DNA of 9,078 bases, taken from contig DESS01000073.1 of assembly GCA_002361335.1 (NCBI GenBank), forward strand, positions 1-9,078, in the 5' to 3' direction. The notes under the pieces are model-generated. The model made no database searches. It worked only from the letters and a program-made list of their open reading frames with translations, and was not told where the DNA came from. Shown piece by piece: positions 1-6,196 of the stretch. This stretch comes from Richelia sp. UBA3308 (GTDB lineage: Bacteria > Cyanobacteriota > Cyanobacteriia > Cyanobacteriales > Nostocaceae). Position numbers and translations under genes: made by a program. The first letter of the stretch is position 1. Each line of letters opens with the position of its first letter.

Positions 1-459
1 TGCTCCCGTTGAAACGTCAAGTAATGTCGGGCTTTGTCCTGGTTTTATGTAGCAGCAACGCCATATTTTCCTACACAATACAAAGAGTTGGCATATTTTT
101 ACCAGAGCAACTCAAGATAATCCCGATTGTGCATGGGGAATTTTAGAATCATATTGTGCCAACTTCTAAAATTGAGTCATGTTAGTTAGTTAAATTTCTG
201 TAAACATTTTTAATTATTGCGAAGAAAAATGATTCCAAAAAAACGAACTAATTAAGCATAGGGTCAAATCCAGTATAATTTTTCAAATAATTTTTCGGTA
301 ATTACACAAGTATTTGCCGTGTTTTTATCATTTAATTGTAAATTTATCAAATTTATGTGAAAAAAATACTTAAGTTTTGAACAATCAATTGATGCTCCTG
401 TTTAGGAAGGATAAGCTAGTAACCATAGCCAGCAGGAGACTTTTGGGTTCTTAGAGAAC
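1..459. other. Gene-poor left edge of the window
   Basis: No convincing gene is visible. Short open frames touch the left edge on both strands: plus frame 2 runs to a TAG at about position 52, and a minus frame is open from about 111 to 1. Neither has a recognisable motif or a good start, so I cannot say whether a neighbouring gene ends or begins here. From about 180 the sequence is very AT-rich. AGGAG occurs at 433-437, about 22 bases before the ATG at 460, which is too far to be a normal ribosome binding site. The promoter of the gene at 460 must lie here, but no clear -35/-10 pair stands out. Confidence 0.5.
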
Positions 460-1773
460 ATGATTGTTCGCAAACCAACAAGTATACAAGGTAAAAAGCA
501 TCTTCTTGATTTGAATGATAGAGGATTAGATGTGCAGGTTGCACAGGAAAAAGTTTATAATTTTTTTATAGAAATTGTTCAAAATCTGGAACCAGAAGAA
601 GTTTTACAAAAATTTAAGAATTTATTTATAGATTGTTTAGATTCAGCCAATTCAAATGCTGAGCTTGGAATATACCAAATTTTTATCGGTAGTAATGAAT
701 CCGAATTTTGCAATACTATTAAACGAACTTGTTATATACTTATTAATAATTGGGAAAATAGTCGAAAATATAAATATATTCAAAAATTAATTGATTTATT
801 TACAGGTTATACTCCCAAAAGCAGTTGGACTAATTCAAAAAAGATCAATATTTTTAGAACTTGGTTAACAAACTTCATTAATAGTAAAGATTGCCAAGAA
901 CTAAAGTTATTTGCGACTAGACACGATGAGAAAAGCAAGCTGCATTGGACAAATCGTTATAGCTCTTATTTATTATTAGCTCAGTCAACAGATAAAAATA
1001 ATTCCAAAGAACAACAAGAAGCAGCAAAACGTCTTTCTAAACAACTAAAAGATAAATTTAAATTTGAGTTAGCAATGTATATTGCTCGTTCTCAATCTTC
1101 TGCCTCAAGTACTAATCGCTATAAAAATCCAAGTATTTTGGGAGATGAAGTTTTAGGTTTAATTAAAGTAATTGTGGTTAGAAAAGGTGTATTTAGTTAT
1201 GAAAATATTGCCAATATATTTATCAAACAAACTTGCAAGCAAAATTTTAAACAATTCAAAGAAAGCTTTTTAAAGTATTTAATATATTCAGTAAACCAAC
1301 CAAGATTTATTAAGCTGTTGGAACAACAGTTATCTGAAAAGCTGTTTGGTTGGAAAACAAACTTTAACACAGAAACTATTGATAAAAATTTATTCTTAAG
1401 AACTTGTAATAGAGTGATTGATTGTATGACTTCTGAGAATGGAAAGCAGCCTTCCCAGTTATTTGTTTTACTTCTTTCTCAAGGTAATCCACTGACATTA
1501 GTAATTGCACTTCTTAAAATAGTTCTAATTAGCAAACATTCTCGCTGTCATTTAGAAATGCGTGTTGCTAATATAATAAATTATTATGAAACCTGTCCAG
1601 AAGATCAGTGTCAGTGGGTGATTAATTTTATCGAAATATTTAATATAACTTTTGCAATTTATGCAGAAAATGTAGAATATAATTTGATAAAAATGCCAAA
1701 GGATTCAAACAGCAGTGAATCTGAAAAAAATTTGGATACTTATCGAATATTTTCTCAACTTAAATTAACTTGA
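460..1773 (+). CDS. Conserved cyanobacterial protein of unknown function, 437 aa
   Basis: This is an uninterrupted 437-residue frame. The N-terminus (MIVRKPTSIQGKKHLLDLND, then RGLDVQVAQEKVY) resembles a conserved cyanobacterial hypothetical protein as I remember it; I cannot attach a function or domain name. The protein is soluble: no signal peptide and no clear membrane segment, although 335-356 is hydrophobic. It looks mostly alpha-helical and is rich in Lys, Asn and aromatic residues. A charged linker at about 178-200 (KNNSKEQQEAAKRLSKQLKDK) separates an N-terminal and a C-terminal helical part, and the tail from about 411 is polar and probably disordered. The ATG at 460 is chosen because the conserved-looking sequence starts there. 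No strong ribosome binding site is adjacent; AGAGAA lies 2 bases upstream. The coding sequence is visibly more AT-rich than hetZ or larC, with many AAT, AAA and TTT codons. It is a lone gene, convergent with the membrane-protein gene downstream. Confidence 0.9.
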   Translation: MIVRKPTSIQGKKHLLDLNDRGLDVQVAQEKVYNFFIEIVQNLEPEEVLQKFKNLFIDCLDSANSNAELGIYQIFIGSNESEFCNTIKRTCYILINNWENSRKYKYIQKLIDLFTGYTPKSSWTNSKKINIFRTWLTNFINSKDCQELKLFATRHDEKSKLHWTNRYSSYLLLAQSTDKNNSKEQQEAAKRLSKQLKDKFKFELAMYIARSQSSASSTNRYKNPSILGDEVLGLIKVIVVRKGVFSYENIANIFIKQTCKQNFKQFKESFLKYLIYSVNQPRFIKLLEQQLSEKLFGWKTNFNTETIDKNLFLRTCNRVIDCMTSENGKQPSQLFVLLLSQGNPLTLVIALLKIVLISKHSRCHLEMRVANIINYYETCPEDQCQWVINFIEIFNITFAIYAENVEYNLIKMPKDSNSSESEKNLDTYRIFSQLKLT

Positions 1774-1788
1774 AATAATAATTAATCT

Positions 1789-1817
1789 CCTGATTATAGG
1801 AATCAGGTTTGATTTTT
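1789..1817 (+). terminator. Terminator-like hairpin after the 437-aa gene
   Basis: CCTGATT (1789-1795) and AATCAGG (1801-1807) form a perfect 7-bp stem around a 5-base loop, 15 bases after the TGA at 1771. It is followed by TTTGATTTTT, an interrupted T tract. Position and structure suit a rho-independent-type terminator for the gene at 460. The stem is short and only moderately GC-rich, and cyanobacteria lack Rho, so the call is moderate. Confidence 0.5.
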
Positions 1818-1890
1818 GGAAGGCGCAGCGTAGCACAGCCATAATTATTTGTTTGGGTAGGCTGTATTGCTGTCATGCTGACTTCCAAAA
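1814..1890. repeat. Nested imperfect inverted repeat, 77 bp, intergenic
   Basis: The outer arms TTTTGGAAG (1814-1822) and CTTCCAAAA (1882-1890) are perfect 9-bp complements. Inside them, ACAGCC (1835-1840) pairs with GGCTGT (1860-1865), and CAGC plus AGC segments of the left arm match CAGCAT and AGC in the complement of the right arm, with small bulges. The whole could fold into one long hairpin with a loop of about 19 bases. It lies between two convergent genes, so it may stop transcription or be a remnant of a small mobile repeat. No ORF is inside. Confidence 0.55.
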
Positions 1891-1995
1891 GGGTTTCAGC
1901 TCTATTAATGTCTACGCTCGTATTTTTCAATTTTCAATTAGGATTCCTATATATAAAACAAATAAAAAACAAATTAAACAACAATTAAACAAAAA

Positions 1996-2910
1996 TTAAA
2001 ACAGACGCTCATCCAACCAAGCAAGACAAGCAGCAGCAGTTTCAGCTAAAATACTAATTAAACGATACAAACCACTAGCAGCAATGATAAGTGCAGTAGG
2101 AAAAAAATTCTGCAAAAGCGCGATCGCAGTTGTTTCAAATACTCCTAAACCACCAGGTGCACCGGGAATAACTAATCCCAACAACCAAGCAAAACTAAAT
2201 GCTCCTATTATCAAAGGAAATTGACTAAAATTGATTGGGGATATAGCATATAAAGTCAGGATAAAACCCCCGCTACGTAGTAATAAAAAGCCTAATTCTC
2301 CTAGTAAAGGTATTAATGGATAGCGATTCATACTCAAAGAAATACTACTGAAATTACCAGTTTTCGATTTCTTTTGTTTCAGGCGGTGTACAAAACGAAT
2401 TACACGATTGAGAAACAAAGGATGAACCACGCAAAGCACTGCGATTAAACCTAATATCACTCCTATTAATAAAACAACAGAATCCGATCTTAAAGTAAAC
2501 TGACTAGATAAAATAACAACAATTAAAGCTGCTGCTGTCATTAATAGAGGTTCAAGTAGTACACTTATTGTAGCAGCGCCAGTATCAACCCTTAAATCTT
2601 TTGCTCCCATGATTCGCCCGATGTAATGTCCTACATTACCCGGTAAATACTTCGCAATGTTTGTTTTAAGATAAACTTGAATCAGTTTTGTAGAGCTTAT
2701 TGATCTATTATACTCCTTAAGAATCCAACTCCATACCCATCCAGCCCAAATGTGTGCTAAAACGGTTATTCCAGTTGCAATTGTTAAAATAGCCCATCCG
2801 ACTTCATCAATACGAATCGCTGCGATTTCTTGCCAATTGTTTCTTAAAGCACTTGCTAAAAACAACAGGGTTCCACCTAAAAGTAGCCAGCGTAAAACTT
2901 GCTTGATCAT
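1996..2910 (-). CDS. UPF0104 / LPG-synthase-TM family membrane protein
   Basis: This is a predicted inner-membrane protein of 304 residues with about seven or eight hydrophobic segments. Counting from the ATG, they lie near 5-22, 36-66, 112-137, 142-162, 197-222, 231-250 and 268-298. Two signatures of the lysylphosphatidylglycerol synthetase transmembrane / UPF0104 family are visible: KYLPGNVGHYIGR at 87-99 and PGAPGGLGVFE at 249-259. There is no MprF-type soluble aminoacyl-transferase domain, so lipid aminoacylation should not be assumed; stand-alone members have mostly unknown roles in the envelope or lipid handling. The frame extends to a GTG at 2952, adding 14 residues. I prefer the ATG at 2910 because MIKQVLRWLL gives a short basic N-terminus leading straight into the first membrane helix. 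Neither start has a clear ribosome binding site. The gene is transcribed alone, away from the large spacer upstream. A HIP1 octamer lies inside it. Confidence 0.88.
   Translation of the reverse strand: MIKQVLRWLLLGGTLLFLASALRNNWQEIAAIRIDEVGWAILTIATGITVLAHIWAGWVWSWILKEYNRSISSTKLIQVYLKTNIAKYLPGNVGHYIGRIMGAKDLRVDTGAATISVLLEPLLMTAAALIVVILSSQFTLRSDSVVLLIGVILGLIAVLCVVHPLFLNRVIRFVHRLKQKKSKTGNFSSISLSMNRYPLIPLLGELGFLLLRSGGFILTLYAISPINFSQFPLIIGAFSFAWLLGLVIPGAPGGLGVFETTAIALLQNFFPTALIIAASGLYRLISILAETAAACLAWLDERLF
2120..2127. repeat. HIP1 octamer GCGATCGC
   Basis: GCGATCGC, the highly iterated palindrome of many cyanobacterial genomes, lies inside the UPF0104 gene. It is useful mainly as a lineage marker. 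Confidence 0.9.
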
Positions 2911-3052
2911 TTCTGTAATTTTACTAATAATTTTTCTTCGATAGACGAACACAAAAGATAATATGTTAAATCAGCCGTAATCCCAAGTTTTTCTGGTAAC
3001 TTTATCTTAAAATTTAAAATATCTACGTCTTCTGTTTTTACTTCTATACTAC

Positions 3053-3114
3053 TTACGCAATCTTAAGCATAAATTTAAATTCTAGAGGTTAAAATCTCCA
3101 AGCCCCTTGCGTAA
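3053..3114. repeat. Inverted repeat TTACGCAA/TTGCGTAA, possible MITE remnant
   Basis: TTACGCAA (3053-3060) and TTGCGTAA (3107-3114) are perfect inverted copies bounding 62 bp. A small inner hairpin is possible, with GAG at 3085-3087 and CTC at 3096-3098. ACTTACGCAA-type ends recur around small intergenic repeats in cyanobacterial genomes, as I recall. No transposase or clear target-site duplication is visible, so this is at most a short non-coding element. Confidence 0.4.
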
Positions 3115-3183
3115 ACTCTAAAAAATACCGCGGATGGCATCCTAACTATAATTAATGTTCTATTTACTCTTATTGAGATCAAG

Positions 3184-3231
3184 GAATAATATTTAGAATC
3201 ATATTTAAAATAATATGTAGAATAATATTTA
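3184..3231. repeat. Degenerate 12-bp tandem repeat, four units
   Basis: Four consecutive 12-mers can be aligned. Units 1 and 4 are identical (GAATAATATTTA at 3184 and 3220). Unit 2 (3196, GAATCATATTTA) has one difference and unit 3 (3208, AAATAATATGTA) has two. Flanking sequence does not continue the pattern. It is non-coding and lies in the divergent spacer. Confidence 0.75.
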
Positions 3232-3875
3232 CTTGAAGTATCTGTCCAAATAGCTACGGTGATATTTGATTTATATTCTTATTGGGAAAATAGTTATTTA
3301 TACTACTTTATCTTTAATAATACAAATAAGAACATAAATCCTTAATCTTCTAAATTTATAAACGCTACCTTTCCAGACTTTTATAGAAAATATGAAAAAT
3401 AATATATCATACCGTTTTCCAGATAAGATATGGATCGCTCCCAAGTTAACACTTAATTAAATTTAATGTTTAATTTTTTTATCATAAAAATCATTCTTTA
3501 GAAAGATTTGAAACAACATCAGTTAATCACTATATATTTATATACAATTGACATCAATATTTGTTTAAGATAATCGGATAAAATTTGATTGTTTAAAGCT
3601 TAAATATCTCCAAAGTAAGAGAAATATATCATTCAAGCAGTCAGAAAATAAGACTTTCGTTAGAGGGAACTCCGTTTTTTTTCATGTTACCTTAACAATT
3701 AATAATCAAACTTTGCATCAACTCAAAAACGTAATAGTTACTTACTGAGCAAGGGTAGATGCAAGTGGAAAATTATTTACTCGCCGAATAGTAAGGCGAA
3801 AGTCAATTCAAAAGAATCAATTAAAAGTCTAATTTTGGTTCTTTAAAATTTATAAATCAATCGATGCCCTACAAA

Positions 3876-3881
3876 AAGGAG
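3876..3881 (+). promoter_or_regulatory. Ribosome binding site of the 183-aa protein
   Basis: AAGGAG ends 6 bases before the ATG at 3888. It is the clearest Shine-Dalgarno sequence at a gene start in this window and fixes this start. Confidence 0.8.
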
Positions 3882-3887
3882 TAAACC

Positions 3888-4439
3888 ATGAATAAATTAT
3901 TTTCTGGATTGAAGAAAATTCAAATTAAGCAGATTGTAACTGCTTTTGTATTAGGAATGTTGCTATTTGTGACTCAAGCTTGTAGTTTAGTAAACGCGAA
4001 AACCGCCGATTCTACCTATAAAGGAGGAATGAATGGATATAGCGATGTAGATCCTCGAAGTAAAGATGTTGAAGCCGCTAAAGTAAATACTATCGATTCA
4101 GGAGATAGGTTAATAGATAATACCCTTGGCAATTTAGATGAGGCAACAGACAATTTAGATGATGTAGGTAGAAACATCAAATATAGCGCCCAAGATGCAG
4201 TCGATGAAGCACAAGATAGCGCCGAAGATTTTGCTAAAGGAACTAAAAGAGCAATTGAAAATATCAAAGATGATACTTCTGATGCAGTTAGTGATCTTAC
4301 TAATAGCGCCGGAAATGCCCTTGAAGATGCAAAATTAAATACTCAACGTGCTGCTAAAGATGCGAAATTAAGTACTCAGCGTGCTGTTGAAGATGCTAGT
4401 AATGCTGTGGAAAGAACAATCCAAGATGTTGTTAACTAA
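3888..4439 (+). CDS. Small secreted/lipid-anchored protein with helical 11-mer repeats (resembles DUF6658)
   Basis: This is a 183-residue protein with a basic start (MNKLFSGLKKIQIKQ), a hydrophobic stretch at about 16-31 and Cys32 in VTQAC. That is an export signal with a loose lipobox, so the mature protein is probably anchored on the periplasmic side of a membrane. The short lipoprotein-like head resembles the cyanobacterial DUF6658 group as I recall it. After a KGGMNGYSDVDPR segment at 45-57, the rest is polar, Ala/Asp/Lys-rich and predicted as amphipathic helix, with motifs such as DAVDEAQDSAEDFAK and an exact-length 11-residue duplication at 147-168. This is similar in style to LEA or apolipoprotein-like helices; a stress or envelope role is inference only. 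The start is firm: AAGGAG (3876-3881) sits 6 bases before the ATG. A terminator hairpin follows at 4607. It appears monocistronic, with a long leader. Confidence 0.88.
   Translation: MNKLFSGLKKIQIKQIVTAFVLGMLLFVTQACSLVNAKTADSTYKGGMNGYSDVDPRSKDVEAAKVNTIDSGDRLIDNTLGNLDEATDNLDDVGRNIKYSAQDAVDEAQDSAEDFAKGTKRAIENIKDDTSDAVSDLTNSAGNALEDAKLNTQRAAKDAKLSTQRAVEDASNAVERTIQDVVN
4326..4391 (+). repeat. 33-bp in-frame tandem duplication (11-residue repeat)
   Basis: Two adjacent 33-bp units (4326-4358 and 4359-4391) encode DAKLNTQRAAK and DAKLSTQRAVE. They match at 28 of 33 positions and all five differences are transitions. An 11-residue period suits a helical repeat protein growing by unit duplication. Confidence 0.85.
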
Positions 4440-4455
4440 TAGTTGTTAACTAATA
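4428..4455 (+). repeat. 14-bp perfect tandem duplication across a stop codon
   Basis: GTTGTTAACTAATA occurs twice with no gap (4428-4441 and 4442-4455). The first copy holds the last codons and the TAA at 4437-4439; the second carries the same bases beyond the stop. It looks like a recent slippage or duplication event at the gene end. Confidence 0.85.
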
Positions 4456-4501
4456 AAAGTATTTACAGTATATTTGATCCATAGCATCGGTAGATTCTTA
4501 T

Positions 4502-4515
4502 GGGCAGGGATGCCC
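4502..4515. repeat. Small GC-rich palindrome of a dispersed cyanobacterial type
   Basis: GGGCA (4502-4506) and TGCCC (4511-4515) form a 5-bp stem with a GGGA loop, followed by GTACCACAAG. Short palindromes with GGGCA/TGCCC arms next to a TACCACA-like tail recur between genes in filamentous cyanobacteria, as I recall. No T tract follows directly, so it is a weak terminator at best. Confidence 0.45.
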
Positions 4516-4606
4516 GTACCACAAGAGTTTTAGAAAATTTTTCTACACCTCCTGCAACTTGCAAAATACTGTTATTAACTTTAATTAAGTTTAATTAGTT
4601 TGGACT

Positions 4607-4638
4607 CGGGTAGGATAAATAAAGCCTATCCGATTTTT
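4607..4638 (+). terminator. Rho-independent-type terminator of the 183-aa protein gene
   Basis: CGGGTAGG (4607-4614) pairs with CCTATCCG (4625-4632) as an 8-bp GC-rich stem with one G-U pair and a 10-base loop. A then TTTTT (4634-4638) follows on the plus strand. On the minus strand the hairpin has no T tract, so it serves the plus-strand gene ending at 4439. The heptamer array starts directly at its 3' edge. Confidence 0.7.
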
Positions 4639-4708
4639 AGATTTTAGATTTTAGATTTTAGATTTTAGATTTTAGATTTTAGATTTTAGATTTTAGATTT
4701 TAGATTTT
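4633..4708. repeat. Heptanucleotide tandem array, unit ATTTTAG (STRR type)
   Basis: Nine perfect ATTTTAG copies run from 4641 to 4703, preceded by an 8-base variant ATTTTTAG (4633-4640) and followed by ATTTTG. The array starts in the T tract of the terminator and runs into the 3' end of larC, whose last residues and TAA stop it encodes. Heptamer repeats of this kind are known as STRR sequences in heterocystous cyanobacteria. Confidence 0.92.
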
Positions 4709-6069
4709 GAATTCAAATAAACTTCTTGATTTTTATGATTCTGAAGATACCAAGTTCGTAATACTAACCTGTGAATTTCTTGCCAAGGAATATCATATTT
4801 ATTTGCTAATGTTGCACAGTCTACATATTCAGGATGTACATTGGCGATCGCTTTATCTTTTTCGGTTCCTCTCCATGCCACCTTCACTCTTACTTTGCCA
4901 TATTCAGTTTCTAATTCCTGGATTTCTCTTTGAAGTACGGCGCGTTGTTGAGTTAAACGCCGGATTCCTAATGTAGTCGTTTCCCTAAATAAAATTGTTT
5001 CACATTCATCTAAATTTTCTGGATGACAAATAACAGTTAATAAAATTCCTGGACGAGATTTTTTCATTCCTACAGCTTGGGTAAAAACGTCTAATGCACC
5101 CACAGCAAACAAAGCATCAAATATATAACCAATTGCTTGAGGACTGATATCATCTATTTGTGTTTCTAAAACCGAAATATTTTCTAAATAAGGACTAGTT
5201 TCCTTTTGAAATTGTTTATGAAATCGCTTATTTTTATCGTCGCGATCCCAATTAGTTTGTTGGAGAGTAATTTTCCGATTAATATCTTTTTCTGACTTTA
5301 GCGTTTCCCCTAACCAAACACGTAAAATATTGGCTATCGGTAAATCTAAATTACCTGCGCCCATTCCTACTTTTTCCAGAATCATATCCGGTGGCGAACC
5401 GAAGGAAGTCGCAAGGGTTGTTACAATTGCTGCACCCGTTGGTGTAACTAATTCTTTTTCAATACCGTTGCTGTAAACAGGACATTTTCGCATTTCCCAT
5501 AATTTTAATACCGCTGGTACCGGTACGGTGATTATCCCATGTGCAGCGCGTACAATTCCTCCCCCAATAGGCAGCTTGGAACAGTAAAGTAAAGGTAGTC
5601 CTTCGTTATTACTGTCAATACCTAACCAATCCAAACTCAAACAAGTACCGACAATATCCACAATTGCATCCACAGCACCTACTTCGTGAAAATGAACCTT
5701 TTCTGGAGCTATACCATGTACTTTGCCTTCTGCAACTGCTAACTGTCGAAATATTGCCAAACTCCAAGTTTCTACTCTTTGGGGTAAATCAGCTTTTTCG
5801 ATAATTTGCTCAATTTCTGGTAAATGTCGTCCATCATGGCCATCGCTATGGTGATGGTGATGATTTTTAATTAAATTTATATGAACTTTTGTTGCTTCCA
5901 TTAAATTACGGTTAACAAGTTCAGTCCATAACTTATACTCTTGTTCAATTCCTAACTTGTTGAGATTTTCAACTAAATATTCAACACTTACCCCCAAGCT
6001 TATCAAAGCAGCCAAACACATATCACCAGAAATTCCAGTGGGACATTGAAAATAAACAATCTTACTCAT
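4693..6069 (-). CDS. larC: LarC, nickel-pincer cofactor biosynthesis (nickel insertion) protein
   Basis: LarC catalyses the CTP-dependent cyclometallation that inserts nickel into the dithiolated pyridinium mononucleotide made by LarB and LarE, giving the pincer cofactor of lactate racemase and related enzymes. The 458-residue frame shows the family start YFQCPTGISGDM (6-17), a His-rich metal-binding stretch at 70-82 (five consecutive His, then SDGHDGRH), HFHEVGAVDAIVDIVG (126-141), PIGGG (167-171), TPTGAAI (209-215), and a C-terminal domain with LETQIDDISPQAIGYIFDAL (301-320) and MKKSRPGILLTVIC (335-348). It is one intact frame, unlike Lactobacillus plantarum, where larC1/larC2 are joined by a programmed frameshift. 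The frame extends to a TTG at 6090, but that part is heptamer repeat sequence; the ATG at 6069 matches the family N-terminus. The last codons and the stop lie in the ATTTTAG array. No larA, larB or larE is nearby. Confidence 0.95.
   Translation of the reverse strand: MSKIVYFQCPTGISGDMCLAALISLGVSVEYLVENLNKLGIEQEYKLWTELVNRNLMEATKVHINLIKNHHHHHSDGHDGRHLPEIEQIIEKADLPQRVETWSLAIFRQLAVAEGKVHGIAPEKVHFHEVGAVDAIVDIVGTCLSLDWLGIDSNNEGLPLLYCSKLPIGGGIVRAAHGIITVPVPAVLKLWEMRKCPVYSNGIEKELVTPTGAAIVTTLATSFGSPPDMILEKVGMGAGNLDLPIANILRVWLGETLKSEKDINRKITLQQTNWDRDDKNKRFHKQFQKETSPYLENISVLETQIDDISPQAIGYIFDALFAVGALDVFTQAVGMKKSRPGILLTVICHPENLDECETILFRETTTLGIRRLTQQRAVLQREIQELETEYGKVRVKVAWRGTEKDKAIANVHPEYVDCATLANKYDIPWQEIHRLVLRTWYLQNHKNQEVYLNSKSKI
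4844..4851. repeat. HIP1 octamer GCGATCGC
   Basis: This HIP1 palindrome lies inside larC and marks the lineage; no role in the gene is implied. Confidence 0.9.
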
Positions 6070-6075
6070 AATTAC

Positions 6076-6104
6076 AGTATCAGTTACCAATTATCAGTTA
6101 TCAA
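6076..6104 (-). promoter_or_regulatory. Possible larC promoter inside the heptamer array
   Basis: On the minus strand TTGATA (6104-6099) and GATACT (6081-6076) are separated by 17 bp, a sigma70-like layout with 4 of 6 bases matching TATAAT in the -10 box. Transcription would begin at about the ATG at 6069, giving a nearly leaderless message; no Shine-Dalgarno sequence is seen there. Such elements arise easily in AT-rich repeats, so this is tentative. Confidence 0.3.
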
Positions 6105-6105
6105 A
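6078..6105. repeat. Degenerate heptamer array upstream of larC
   Basis: Four consecutive 7-mers read TATCAGT, TACCAAT, TATCAGT and TATCAAA. The TATCAGTTA core occurs twice, 14 bp apart. CAGTTATCAGTTATC-like heptamer arrays are common between genes in heterocystous cyanobacteria. It lies between the divergent larC and Sua5/YciO-family genes, 8 bases from the larC ATG. Confidence 0.65.
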
Positions 6106-6196
6106 GTTTTAAAATAAAATTAGAATTTAAGAAATAAAAATTGATTTTGAGTTTTTATTTTTGAATTAACTTATTAGATATTGCAATTTTTATCTT

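Larger units (their letters stand above)
2911..3887. other. Long AT-rich divergent spacer, no gene found
   Basis: Almost 1 kb separates the starts of two divergent genes. I see no ORF of useful length on either strand. The spacer holds an 8-bp inverted repeat at 3053-3114, a 12-bp tandem array at 3184-3231, and a small hairpin at 3781-3799 (TCGCC pairing with GGCGA). A 10-codon ORF at 3759-3791 begins after AAGGG and ends in that hairpin's loop. A run of eight T follows AACTCCG near 3670-3682. The length suggests a long 5' leader for the gene at 3888, an unannotated small RNA, or decayed sequence; I cannot choose between them. Confidence 0.5.

Noticed and set aside
1..114. Partial genes at the left edge on either strand
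   Set aside because: Short open frames exist on both strands, but none has a good start, length or motif.
2750..2944. 64-codon plus-strand ORF
   Set aside because: It lies opposite the UPF0104 gene, has no family features, and that gene explains the open frame.
4016..4267. 83-codon minus-strand ORF
   Set aside because: It is antisense to the 183-aa repeat protein; its Ser/Leu-rich composition mirrors the Asp/Ala codons of the real gene.
4633..4708. Tandem array as a CRISPR
   Set aside because: The unit is 7 bp with no spacers; it is a simple heptamer repeat.
4707..4976. 89-codon plus-strand ORF
   Set aside because: It is antisense to the larC 3' end, and larC has clear family motifs there.
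6070..6090. Seven-residue N-terminal extension of LarC from a TTG
   Set aside because: The extension is heptamer repeat sequence; the family N-terminus starts at the ATG at 6069.
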